A stretch of 39,513 bases of DNA from Paracoccaceae bacterium (GTDB taxonomy: Bacteria; Pseudomonadota; Alphaproteobacteria; Rhodobacterales; Rhodobacteraceae). The stretch covers positions 1 to 39,513 of the forward strand of contig SBGD01000032.1 of NCBI GenBank assembly GCA_006226775.1. Reading direction: 5' to 3'. Of the stretch, positions 25,018-34,586 are shown in pieces; the first letter of the stretch is position 1; each line of letters starts with the position of its first letter. The notes beneath the pieces were generated by a model. The model was not told the origin of the DNA. It ran no database searches and was given only the letters and a program-made list of their open reading frames with translations. The position numbers and the translations under genes were made by a program.

Positions 25018-25769
25018 GCAGGGTCGAGCATATCGCCGGGCATACCTGGCACGGGCGCAAGGGCGCGGTGAAGAACGCCTTTCGCTACGGGGTGGACTAC
25101 CTGCTGCTGGATGCCGAGGCCGAGGTCGCGGCCCCGGCGCTTTTTGCCCGCAACCGCGCCGGGCTGACCTCGCTGCAGGACCGCGACCATGGCGGCGCGC
25201 CCAGGGAGGGGCGCGGTGCGGCCTGGGTGCGCGAGGTGCTGGAGCGCTATCAGCTGCCCTTCGACGGGCGCCTCCTGCTGCTGACCCAGCCGCGGGTGCT
25301 GGGCCATGTGTTCAACCCGGTGAGTTTCTGGCTGGTCCACGACCGCGACGCGCGGCTTCGCGCGGTGATCGCCGAGGTGACCAATACCTTCGGCGACCGG
25401 CATTCCTATCTCTGCCACAAGCCCGATCTCTCGCCGATCCGCGCCGAGGACCGTATTGCCGCGCAGAAGGTGTTCCATGTCTCGCCGTTTCAGCCGGTGG
25501 CGGGCCGCTATACCTTCCGTTTCGACATCCGCGCCGACCGGATCGGCATCTGGATCGACCTCGAGACCGAGACCGGCGGCGTCATGGCGACGCTGACCGG
25601 CCCGCGCAGGCCGCTGACCAACCGCGCCATCCTGGGCTTTCTGGTCCGCCGACCCTTCGGCGCGCGGCGGGTGCTCGGGCTGATCCATTGGCAGGCGCTC
25701 AAGCTGTGGTGGAAAGGCGCGCCCTACCGCGCGCGCCCGGCCCCGCCCGAGCAGGAGGTGACGCGATGA
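25014..25769 (+). CDS. DUF1365 domain-containing protein
   Basis: A 251-residue protein of the DUF1365 family, whose biochemical function is not established. Family landmarks are HGRKGAVKNAFRYGVDYLLLD near the N-terminus, QPRVLGHVFNPVSFWLVHD (about 96-114), EVTNTFGDRHSYL (about 122-134) and KVFHVSPFQPVAGRYTF (about 153-169). There is no signal peptide. The start overlaps the FAD gene's stop by 4 bp and the end overlaps the DUF3833 start by 4 bp. DUF1365 genes commonly lie with this FAD oxidoreductase and a cyclopropane-synthase-like methyltransferase, hinting at unsaturated fatty-acid chemistry; the methyltransferase is missing here. Confidence 0.93.
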   Translation: MSRVEHIAGHTWHGRKGAVKNAFRYGVDYLLLDAEAEVAAPALFARNRAGLTSLQDRDHGGAPREGRGAAWVREVLERYQLPFDGRLLLLTQPRVLGHVFNPVSFWLVHDRDARLRAVIAEVTNTFGDRHSYLCHKPDLSPIRAEDRIAAQKVFHVSPFQPVAGRYTFRFDIRADRIGIWIDLETETGGVMATLTGPRRPLTNRAILGFLVRRPFGARRVLGLIHWQALKLWWKGAPYRARPAPPEQEVTR

Positions 25770-26326
25770 CGACGCTGCTGGCCCTTCTTGCCGGTGCGCT
25801 TCTGGCCATGGCGCTGGTTATGTTGCGTCGGCACCGGCTGGGCTTTCTCGGCCAGCGGCCCGAGGATTACGCGGCGGGCGAGACGTTCGACCTGCGCCGC
25901 CAGTTGCGCGGGCCGTTGCTTTGCGACGGGGTGATCTACGGGCCGACCGGGCGGGTCGCTTCGCGCTTCACCGGGCATTTCGACGTGCGCTGGCAGGGCA
26001 ATACCGGGGTGATGGACGAGCATTTCACCTATGACGACGGGTCCGAGCAACGCCGGTCCTGGACGCTGACCCTGGGCAATGACGGCGGCATCCGGGCAAG
26101 GGCCGCGGATCTGGTGGGCGAGGGACGCGGCGTGCAGATGGGCTCGGCGGTGCGCTTGCAATACCGGCTGCGGCTGAGCCGCGATCAGGGCGGGCATGTC
26201 CTCGACACGACGGACTGGATGTATCTTGCGCCCAATGGCACGATCGTCAACCGAAGCCAGTTCCGCAAGTTCGGAATCACCGTGGCCGAATTGTTCGCCA
26301 CGATCAGGCCGAGGGAGGCAACATGA
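25766..26326 (+). CDS. DUF3833 family protein
   Basis: A 186-residue protein with one N-terminal hydrophobic helix (about 3-20, TLLALLAGALLAMALVML) followed by a beta-rich domain resembling a lipocalin-like barrel. Family landmarks include GPLLCDGVIYGPTGRVASRF (about 49-68), the DEHFTYDDGSEQRRSW segment, and LDTTDWMYLAPNGTIVNRSQFRKFGI near the C-terminus. It is probably anchored in the inner membrane facing the periplasm. The start lies in the 4-bp overlap with DUF1365 and its stop overlaps the SDR start. In the sigma-E linked operon a lipid-binding role is plausible but unproven. Confidence 0.9.
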   Translation: MTTLLALLAGALLAMALVMLRRHRLGFLGQRPEDYAAGETFDLRRQLRGPLLCDGVIYGPTGRVASRFTGHFDVRWQGNTGVMDEHFTYDDGSEQRRSWTLTLGNDGGIRARAADLVGEGRGVQMGSAVRLQYRLRLSRDQGGHVLDTTDWMYLAPNGTIVNRSQFRKFGITVAELFATIRPREAT

Positions 26327-27054
26327 CGGATTGGGTGGGCAAGAGGTATTGGCTGGTGGGCGCCAGCGAAGGGCTGGGCCGGGCGCTGGCGCATCGGCTG
26401 AGCCGCTGCGGCGTCGAGCTTGTGCTGAGCGCGCGCGGCACCGACCGGCTCGAGAGCCTGGCGGGTGAGCTGCCCGGACGCTGCCGCATCGTGCCCTGCG
26501 ACGTCTCGGACGACGAGGACGTGGCGCGGGCGGCGGATGAGGTCGGCGAGATCGACGGGCTGATCTACCTGGCCGGGGTCTACTGGCCGCAGGCGGCGCA
26601 GGACTGGCAGGTCGATCAGGTCACCGCCATGTGCGACGTCAACCTCACCGGCGCCGCGCGGGTGCTGGGGCAGGTGGTGCCGGGCATGGTGGCGCGCGAC
26701 CGCGGGCATATCGTGCTCACCGGCTCGCTCTCGGGGTTTCGGGGTCTGCCGGGGGCCACCGGCTATACCGCGTCGAAGGCGGGCGTCATGGTGATGGCCG
26801 AGGCGCTCCATGCCGATCTGCGCAAGACCGGCGTCAAGGTGCAACTGGTCAACCCCGGTTTCATCCGCACCCGGCTGACCGAGAAGAACGACTTCAGGAT
26901 GCCCTTCCTGATGGAGCCCGAGGCGGCCGCCGAGGCGATCTTCGACCACATGACTACGTCGCGCTTTCAGAAAAGCTTTCCGGCGCCGTTTTCCTGGCTG
27001 TTCCGGCTGGGGCAATTCCTGCCCGACGCGCTCTACTATCGACTCTTTGCGTAA
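26323..27054 (+). CDS. Short-chain dehydrogenase/reductase (SDR)
   Basis: A 243-residue classical SDR using NAD(H) or NADP(H). It shows the cofactor motif GASEGLG (13-19), Asn107 in DVNLTG, and the catalytic set Ser135, Tyr148 and Lys152 (YTASK). The C-terminal part has NPGFIRTRLTEKND and a hydrophobic, aromatic tail (FSWLFRLGQFLPDALYY) that may touch a membrane. ARG at residues 37-39 after the second strand suggests NADPH preference. The ATG at 26323 overlaps the DUF3833 stop by 4 bp, closing the four-gene operon. The substrate is unknown; with its neighbours an oxidised lipid or fatty aldehyde is a reasonable guess. Confidence 0.92.
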   Translation: MTDWVGKRYWLVGASEGLGRALAHRLSRCGVELVLSARGTDRLESLAGELPGRCRIVPCDVSDDEDVARAADEVGEIDGLIYLAGVYWPQAAQDWQVDQVTAMCDVNLTGAARVLGQVVPGMVARDRGHIVLTGSLSGFRGLPGATGYTASKAGVMVMAEALHADLRKTGVKVQLVNPGFIRTRLTEKNDFRMPFLMEPEAAAEAIFDHMTTSRFQKSFPAPFSWLFRLGQFLPDALYYRLFA

Positions 27055-27118
27055 GATCAAGGACTGAGGCACACTTGGCCCCGAAGGATGCTGCCAAACG
27101 GCATGAAGGAGAGGCAAG

Positions 27119-27442
27119 ATGCTGGAGATTTCCGGGTACAAGGTGGCGCAGGTCATCGTCATGGCACGCGAGCTGGGCCGCGCCGAGGGCGAATTGCGCG
27201 GCTTTCTCGACCGGTTGACCGAGGAAGAGCTGACCTCGCTGGTGGCGGTGATGTGGATCGGACGCGGGTCCTTCGAGGCGGAAGAACTGGACGAGGCCAT
27301 CGCCACCGCGCAGGAGGAGGCGACGACGCCGACCGCCGATTACCTTCTGGGCACGCCGCACCTGTCGGACAACCTCGAGGCCGGGCTCGAAGCGCTGGGC
27401 ATCTCGGCGTCCGAGACCGAAGAGGATGTCATGGGGCGGTGA
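27119..27442 (+). CDS. DUF3775 domain-containing protein
   Basis: A small acidic, all-helical protein of 107 residues of the DUF3775 family. Typical segments are AELRGFLDRLTEEELTSLVAVMWIGRG-like sequence (about 25-50), where many members read as here, and DYLLGTPHLSDNLEAGLEALG near the C-terminus. It begins at ATG 27119 behind an excellent AAGGAGAGG site, 64 bp after the SDR gene, so it could be the last member of that transcript or have its own promoter. No function is known for the family. A dispersed repeat follows directly. Confidence 0.85.
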   Translation: MLEISGYKVAQVIVMARELGRAEGELRGFLDRLTEEELTSLVAVMWIGRGSFEAEELDEAIATAQEEATTPTADYLLGTPHLSDNLEAGLEALGISASETEEDVMGR

Positions 27443-27460
27443 ATCGGACGGGCTTGGCTC

Positions 27461-27648
27461 AAGCCGCGCATCGTCGGGCCGGGGCGCGGCGATCCAACTG
27501 TTATTCGGGGCGCTTTATTTCACCAAATCCGAAAAAGCTCTATGCGACGCGCCAACCGCAACCAAATCGCCGTGCCGTGGGACGGCCCGTCATGCCAGAG
27601 GCATGCCTTCGGCATGACGCGCGGCGGCTTCGCCGCTGTTCACGCGCA
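27461..27648 (+). repeat. Dispersed intergenic repeat, copy C (longest)
   Basis: Runs from AAGCCGCGCATCGTCGGGCC to TTCACGCGC. The first 33 bases equal copy B at 18862, and the right half equals the reverse of copy A at 11443. An internal imperfect hairpin, CATGCCAGAGGCATG followed by CCTTCGGCATG, is shared with copy A but absent from B. It fills the gap between the DUF3775 gene and the end of lpxK (27443-27672), in which I see no gene. Confidence 0.82.
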
Positions 27649-27672
27649 GGGTGCGAAGCGGCAGGGTCGCCC

Positions 27673-28662
27673 TCACACCACCCGCTCCAATGCTGCCCTA
27701 AGCGCCGCATCCTCCGCGATTCGCAAGCGCACCGGCAGGGTCAGCACCTTTGGCCGGAACTCCGCCGGCAGCCGCACCGCGTCCTTCTCGGTCGAGACCA
27801 GCTGCGCGCCCAGCGATGCCGCGTCGCGCTCCAGCCGGGTCATCAGCGCCGGGGTCAGCGGCTGGTGATCCTCCAGCGCCTCGCCGCGCCTCACCTCGGC
27901 CCCCAGCGCCCGCAGCGTGGCAAAGAACTTCTCCGGATGGCCGATCCCGGCAAAGGCCAGCACCGGCAGGCCCGCCCAGTCCATCCCGGTCTGCAAGGGT
28001 GCCAGGTGCCCGGTCACATGCGGCACCGGGATCTGCGCGCCCCAGCGGGCGCGAAACGCCGCCTGCGCCGCCGAGTCGCCGATGCTGAGCAAGAGGTCGG
28101 CCCGCGCCACCCCCGGCGCCACCGGCTCGCGCAGTGGCCCGGCGGGCAGGCAGCGGCCATTGCCGAAGCCCTTGAGCGCATCCACCACGATCAGCGAGAG
28201 ATCCTTGGCCAGCCCGGGGTTCTGGAAGCCGTCGTCCATCACCAGCACCTCGGCGCCGGCCGCCTCGGCATGGCGCGCCCCCGCCGCGCGGTCACGGGCC
28301 ACCACCACCGGGGCGAAGGCGGCCAGGAGCAGCGGCTCGTCGCCCACCTCCGCCGCACCGTGGCGTTTCGGATCGACCGTCACCGGCCCCTCCAGCCGCC
28401 CGCCATGGCCGCGCGACAGCACGTAGGCGCGCTTGCCCGCCGCGCCCAGCCGCATCAGGATCTCGATCACCGTCGGCGTCTTGCCGGTGCCCCCGGCGTT
28501 GAGGTTGCCGATGCAGATCACCGGGCAGCCGGCCCGATAGACCGGCGCGCGCGCCACGCGCCGCGCCGTGGCCTGCGCGGTCAGCGCGCCCAGGGGCGAA
28601 AGCAGCCGCGCCTGCCAGGAGGGACGCTCGGGCGGGGTGAACCAGAAGGCCGGCGCGCGCAT
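27673..28662 (-). CDS. lpxK: Tetraacyldisaccharide 4'-kinase LpxK
   Basis: Phosphorylates the 4' position of the lipid A disaccharide at the cytoplasmic face of the inner membrane. The 329-residue product is of normal length. It has the N-terminal amphipathic membrane-contact region ([20 protein letters not shown]), the P-loop [11 protein letters not shown] (52-62), a SRGHGG motif, DEPLLLA, and [11 protein letters not shown], which holds the catalytic Asp region. A late STEKDAVRL is also typical. The start ATG at 28662 overlaps the waaA homologue's stop by one base (TGATG), so the genes are coupled. The same frame is open far upstream, but no LpxK-like sequence continues there. Confidence 0.96.
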   Translation of the reverse strand: MRAPAFWFTPPERPSWQARLLSPLGALTAQATARRVARAPVYRAGCPVICIGNLNAGGTGKTPTVIEILMRLGAAGKRAYVLSRGHGGRLEGPVTVDPKRHGAAEVGDEPLLLAAFAPVVVARDRAAGARHAEAAGAEVLVMDDGFQNPGLAKDLSLIVVDALKGFGNGRCLPAGPLREPVAPGVARADLLLSIGDSAAQAAFRARWGAQIPVPHVTGHLAPLQTGMDWAGLPVLAFAGIGHPEKFFATLRALGAEVRRGEALEDHQPLTPALMTRLERDAASLGAQLVSTEKDAVRLPAEFRPKVLTLPVRLRIAEDAALRAALERVV

Positions 28663-29846
28663 CAGGTCACCTCGGCCAGGTCGAGCGTGTCGTGGATCAG
28701 GTCCATGATCCGGTCGGTCACCTGGGCGCCTTCCGACACGATCTCCCAGGCGGCCAGCGACATCGCCGCCGCCCGGTCCGGCGCCACCAGCTGTTTCAGC
28801 GAGGTGGTCAGCGTGTCGGTGTCGCGCACGATCCGCGCCGCCCCGGCCTCGGCCAGCCGCGAATAGGCATGCAGGTGCCGGCCTATGTTGGGCCCGTACA
28901 GGATCGCCGAGCCCAGCGCCGCAGGCTCGAAGGGATCGCAGCCGCCATGCCCCGAGACCAGCGACGAGGCCATGAAGGAGACCGGGGACAGCCGGTACCA
29001 CAGACCCATCTCGCCATAGGTATCGGCCAAGAGCACCTCGGTCGCTTCGTCGGGATAGGCGCTTTCGGACCAGCGAACATAGGTCATCGCGCCGCGCTCG
29101 ATCCGCCGGGCCATGCCATCGGCCATCTCGGGCCGGTCCGGCACCAGGATCAGCAGCAGCCGATGCGCCCAGCGCGACACCGCGCGATGCGCCCGCAGGA
29201 TGGTTGCCAGTTCCTCGGGCTGAACCATGGCCGCCAGCCAGACCGGCCGCGTGCCGATGGCGTCGTGCAGGTCGCGCAGGTCGGTCTTGTTGCAGCCGAT
29301 GGCGGCGCTGCCCTCCTGCAAGGGCCCGGTGATCGTCAGATCCTCTTCCGCCACGCCGAGGCGGCGCAGGCGCCGGGCGGCATTGGCATCCGAGGCCATG
29401 ATGACGGTGAAGTAATCCAGCAGCGCCGCGGTCGGATCGGGCAAGAGCGCCATGGGGCGCTGGTCGAAGCCGGTCTCGCTGGCATCGACCAGGTAGAGCG
29501 GCAGCCCGGCCTCGGCGGCCAGCACGATATGCGACACCACGAGGTCGCCGCAGGTCCACAGGCACAGCTCGGGCTTCCAATGGGTGAGAAACGCCGCCGC
29601 ATCCTCGGGGTGCGGCCCCGGCGCGGCGGTCAGGATGATGTTCTTCTTGACCCGCTTGGGGCCGATGACCCCGGGCGCCAGCGTCACCAGCACGAAGGTG
29701 GCGCGGCGCTGCGAGACCAGCCGCGCGGCAAGCTGCATGATCGCCGAGACCCGGTGTTCGCGCGTGGCATGGACCCAGACGATCATCCCCTCGGGACGCG
29801 GCGGAAACCCCGGTGCGACACGTTCGGCCCGGCGGGCCCAGGCCAT
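28662..29846 (-). CDS. Divergent WaaA (KdtA)-like Kdo transferase homologue
   Basis: A 394-residue GT-B glycosyltransferase related to WaaA, which adds Kdo to lipid IVA. Family features include VWVHAT (24-28), the [34 protein letters not shown] region (about 300-335, the CMP-Kdo site; canonical proteins read GGHNPLEPA) and the LFGPN-like end. However, the HxVSVGE motif with the catalytic glutamate reads HATREHR, with Arg32 where Glu is expected, and the usual N-terminal hydrophobic segment is nearly absent. The true start may be a non-ATG codon upstream (CTG 29876 keeps frame), since family members begin about 10 residues earlier. Operon position between DUF4170 and lpxK supports a lipopolysaccharide role. 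Confidence 0.85.
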   Translation of the reverse strand: MAWARRAERVAPGFPPRPEGMIVWVHATREHRVSAIMQLAARLVSQRRATFVLVTLAPGVIGPKRVKKNIILTAAPGPHPEDAAAFLTHWKPELCLWTCGDLVVSHIVLAAEAGLPLYLVDASETGFDQRPMALLPDPTAALLDYFTVIMASDANAARRLRRLGVAEEDLTITGPLQEGSAAIGCNKTDLRDLHDAIGTRPVWLAAMVQPEELATILRAHRAVSRWAHRLLLILVPDRPEMADGMARRIERGAMTYVRWSESAYPDEATEVLLADTYGEMGLWYRLSPVSFMASSLVSGHGGCDPFEPAALGSAILYGPNIGRHLHAYSRLAEAGAARIVRDTDTLTTSLKQLVAPDRAAAMSLAAWEIVSEGAQVTDRIMDLIHDTLDLAEVT

Positions 29847-29881
29847 GTGGGCCTGGATGGAAAAGGGGCGGGCCAGGTCGC

Positions 29882-30127
29882 TCAGCTGTCGATCTCTTGG
29901 GTCGCCGAGGTTTCGGCCTCTTCATCCAGCATCCGGTGCAGGTGGCTGATGAAATAGCGCATGTGGGCATTGTCCACCGTGCGCTGGGCCTCGGCCTTCC
30001 AGGCGTTGTAGGCGGATTGGTAATCGGGAAAGACGCCGACCACGTGGATATCGTCGACGTTCTTGAAGGTCGTGCCCGAAGGATCGACAAGCTCGCCGCC
30101 GAAGACGAGATGCAGGCGCTGGGTCAT
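29882..30127 (-). CDS. DUF4170 domain-containing protein
   Basis: An 81-residue soluble protein of the DUF4170 family, common ahead of waaA-lpxK in Rhodobacterales. The sequence [19 protein letters not shown] then [37 protein letters not shown] covers nearly the whole family domain. I chose ATG 30127 behind GAGGAG, rather than the ATG at 30169. It lies 35 bp ahead of the waaA homologue and is probably the first gene of that transcript. The function is unknown; the conserved neighbourhood suggests an accessory part in Kdo/lipid A assembly, which is inference. Confidence 0.9.
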   Translation of the reverse strand: MTQRLHLVFGGELVDPSGTTFKNVDDIHVVGVFPDYQSAYNAWKAEAQRTVDNAHMRYFISHLHRMLDEEAETSATQEIDS

Positions 30128-30262
30128 CTGGGGCTCCTCGTGCCGGATGCTGGTGCGGCGAGAATGCATGTGCAGGTCGCGGGGTCAAGTTGCGACCGGC
30201 CCGGCAGGGGGTTTCGCGGCGGGCCATCCGGTGACGGCCCGGCCCGTTGCACAACGGCAAGA

Positions 30263-30284
30263 CCCCGCCCGAAACCGGGCGGGG
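30263..30284 (-). terminator. Hairpin downstream of katG
   Basis: A 9-bp perfect stem (CCCCGCCCG with CGGGCGGGG) encloses a four-base loop. On the katG strand it is followed by TCTTGCCGTT. It begins 23 bases after the katG stop. The GC stem is strong but the T tract is poor, so it may act with help. Confidence 0.6.
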
Positions 30285-30307
30285 CTGGCTGCGACAGGGC
30301 CGTCGGA

Positions 30308-32596
<2,289 letters not shown>

Positions 32597-32696
32597 TCAA
32601 GGGGGTTTGCGGCCCTCCCCGCTGCGCGCTGCGGGGCAGGATCGGTGCTGCCTCAATCCCTGGAATCGTTCTAGCAAAGCGGCGCGATAGAAAGAA

Positions 32697-32733
32697 ATTG
32701 TATTTCCGGATTGCCGTGATAGTTAAAACCTAT
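32697..32733. promoter_or_regulatory. OxyR-type site and katG promoter candidate
   Basis: ATAGTTAAAACCTAT at 32719-32733 agrees at every fixed position with ATAGntnnnanCTAT, the half-site pair described for OxyR. On the reverse strand a -10 candidate TACAAT (32702-32697) lies 18 bases from TTAACT, which overlaps the motif, so OxyR would sit at the -35 of katG. The last bases of the motif contain the ATG assigned to oxyR. A further GATAG at 32686-32690 could be part of the extended tetramer site. Confidence 0.65.
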
Positions 32734-33631
32734 GGAGTCGGTCACGCTGAAACAGATGCGCTATTTCGAGGCCCTCGCCCGGCACGGTCATTTCGGGCGG
32801 GCGGCGGCGGATTGCGCGGTGTCGCAACCGGCGCTGTCGGTGCAGATCAAGGATCTCGAGGAAAGCCTCGGCGCGGTGCTCTTCGAGCGCGGTCCCCGGC
32901 AGGCGCGGCTGACCGGCTTCGGCGAGACCTTTGCCTCCCGCGTGGCCACCATCCTGCGCGCGGTGGACGAATTGGGCGACCTGGCCCGCGCCGCGCAGGG
33001 CGAGCTGGTCGGACGCCTCAGGATCGGGGTGATCCCGACGATCGCGCCCTACCTTCTGCCGCGGCTGGTGGCGGCGCTGACCCGGCGCTTTGCCGACATC
33101 GACCTGCAGGTGCGCGAGACGCTGACCGAAAGGCTGATCCACGAGTTGAGCGAAGGGCGGCTGGACGCGGCGATCGTCGCGCTGCCGATCTCGGAGACCT
33201 GGCTGACCGAGGTGGCGCTCTTCGACGAGGACTTCGTGCTGGTGCGCCCGGCGGCGGATGCCGACCGCCCGGTCCCCGACCGCGAGCAATTGCGCGAGAT
33301 GCGGCTGCTCTTGCTCGAGGAAGGCCATTGTTTTCGCGACCAGGCGCTGTCGTTCTGCAACATCCGCTCGGCGCTGTCGCGCGACAGCCTGGACGGATCC
33401 TCGCTGACCACGCTGGTGCAGATGGTCAGCGGCGGCATCGGCGTGACGCTGATCCCCGAGATGGCGGTGCCGGTCGAGACCCGCTCGGCCCGTGTGGCGG
33501 TGTCGAACTTCCCGCCGCCGCGCCCCAGCCGCACCGTGGGCATGATCTGGCGCAAGACCTCGCCGCTGGCCCGCCAGTTCGGCGAGGTGGCCGACGTGGT
33601 GCGCGCGACCGGGCTGGGCCAGCTTGGCTGA
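32732..33631 (+). CDS. oxyR: Hydrogen peroxide sensor OxyR (LysR family)
   Basis: Activates peroxide defence genes when a disulfide forms. The 299-residue product has the LysR winged helix-turn-helix (LKQMRYFEALARHGHFGRAAADCAVSQPALSVQIKDLE, 6-43) and a substrate-binding-like domain. The redox pair is Cys200 and Cys209 in EEGHCFRDQALSFCN, matching Cys199/Cys208 of Escherichia coli. The ATG at 32732 has no ribosome site and sits inside the OxyR motif; a leaderless message is one explanation, and ATG 32756 would cut into the DNA-binding helix. It is divergent from katG, its obvious target. Confidence 0.95.
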   Translation: MESVTLKQMRYFEALARHGHFGRAAADCAVSQPALSVQIKDLEESLGAVLFERGPRQARLTGFGETFASRVATILRAVDELGDLARAAQGELVGRLRIGVIPTIAPYLLPRLVAALTRRFADIDLQVRETLTERLIHELSEGRLDAAIVALPISETWLTEVALFDEDFVLVRPAADADRPVPDREQLREMRLLLLEEGHCFRDQALSFCNIRSALSRDSLDGSSLTTLVQMVSGGIGVTLIPEMAVPVETRSARVAVSNFPPPRPSRTVGMIWRKTSPLARQFGEVADVVRATGLGQLG

Positions 33632-33807
33632 TGCCGCCGCGCAGAAACCGGCTTGCCGCCGCGAATCGCCTGCAGTAGCCTGCGCCGCCAGAGCCGCAGG
33701 ACCGCTGCCGGCACGGGACATGCGGATGGCCCGCGCGGGACGCCCGGAAAACGACGGAAAGGCCGCGCTGCGGCGTTGTACCCGGCAAAGGATGCAAAGG
33801 TGACGCC

Positions 33808-33963
33808 ATGCGACCATCGCTGAAGACCCGGCTGACCGGCCTCGCCGCACTTGCGGGCGGGGCGATGCTCTGCCTGGGCTTCGTGATCGTCGATGTGCGC
33901 GGCATCTCGGTCCTCGACGGGCTGCCGCTTCTCGACACGCTCGGCGATCTGCTGGCGGACTGA
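33808..33963 (+). CDS. Small single-helix membrane protein, hypothetical (51 residues)
   Basis: ATG 33808 follows AAAGGTGA at good spacing and opens a 51-residue frame: a basic start (MRPSLKTRL), a hydrophobic helix (about 10-30, GLAALAGGAMLCLGFVIV) and a short tail ending LGDLLAD. It is short and I do not recognise it. The ribosome site, the topology and high G/C at third codon positions support it. It lies 176 bp after oxyR on the same strand, and its stop is 11 bp before the paired palindromes. The stretch 33632-33807 shows no other gene. Confidence 0.5.
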   Translation: MRPSLKTRLTGLAALAGGAMLCLGFVIVDVRGISVLDGLPLLDTLGDLLAD

Positions 33964-33974
33964 AGCTGGCGGGC

Positions 33975-34016
33975 CCGATCCATCGATGGATCGGTCCCGA
34001 TCTGTCGACAGATCGG
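33975..34016. repeat. 42-bp paired-palindrome element, copy 2
   Basis: CCGATCCATCGATGGATCGG (33975-33994), two bases TC, then CCGATCTGTCGACAGATCGG (33997-34016). The reverse complement equals 6620-6661 exactly. Relative to the operon that follows in each case (RidA there, UPF0262 here) the two copies have the same orientation and lie 75 and 86 bp before the start codon. A TTGACG, possibly a -35 element, follows at 34035. Confidence 0.85.
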
Positions 34017-34102
34017 CCCCCCGGCGGAGACGTCTTGACGGATTGCCCCAGCGCGGCCTTTCGTCTAGGCAGAGGCGCAGGTTGAGAACGAGGGCCGGGC
34101 CG

Positions 34103-34582
34103 ATGAGCCGCATTATCGAGATCGCACTGGACGACGCCAATCTGCCGCCGCCGACGCCGGACGTCGAGCAGGAGCGCAAGGTCGCCATGTTCGACCTGAT
34201 GGAGGAAAACTCCTTCACCCTGCCCGCCCGCGACGACCGCGAGACGCCGCCGGGCCCCTATCGCCTCGGCCTGTCGATCCGCGAAAAGCGGCTGATCTTC
34301 GATGTCGCCACCGACGACCACCAGAAGGCGGTGGAATTCCAGCTCTCGCTGAGCCCCTTCCGCCAGGTGGTCAAGGATTACTTCCAGATCTGCAAAAGCT
34401 ATTTCGACGCGGTCAAGACGCTGCCGCCCAGCCAGATCGAGACCATCGACATGGCCCGCCGCGGCATCCACAACGAAGGCGCGCGCATTCTGCAGGAACG
34501 GCTGGAGGGCAAGGCCGAGATGGACAACGATACCGCCCGCCGGCTGTTCACCCTGATCTGCGTCCTGCACTTCGGGGCCTGA
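34103..34582 (+). CDS. UPF0262 family protein
   Basis: A 159-residue cytoplasmic protein of the UPF0262 family, restricted largely to alphaproteobacteria and of unknown function. The core VEQERKVAMFDLMEENSFTL (21-40), GPYRLGLSIREKRLIFDV, then PFRQVVKDYFQICKSYFDAVKTLPPSQIETIDMARRGIHNEGA matches the family closely. The ATG at 34103 has a GAGGGC-type site a little upstream. It begins a run of three closely packed genes (phosphatase 4 bp later, then an acetyltransferase). In related genomes this pair often sits near hisD or infA; that context is not present here. Confidence 0.93.
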   Translation: MSRIIEIALDDANLPPPTPDVEQERKVAMFDLMEENSFTLPARDDRETPPGPYRLGLSIREKRLIFDVATDDHQKAVEFQLSLSPFRQVVKDYFQICKSYFDAVKTLPPSQIETIDMARRGIHNEGARILQERLEGKAEMDNDTARRLFTLICVLHFGA

Positions 34583-34586
34583 CTGG

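Noticed and set aside
27088-28866. Forward frame of about 592 codons crossing DUF3775, repeat copy C and lpxK
   Set aside because: A shadow. Its short similarity to a reverse-strand frame at 11-13 kb (a GRPVMPEACL stretch) comes from the dispersed repeat, not from a protein family.
27673-30090. Apparent 805-residue fusion including LpxK
   Set aside because: The LpxK frame simply stays open upstream. The waaA homologue is coded in a different frame over the same stretch and has its own motifs, so there is no fusion and no frameshift.
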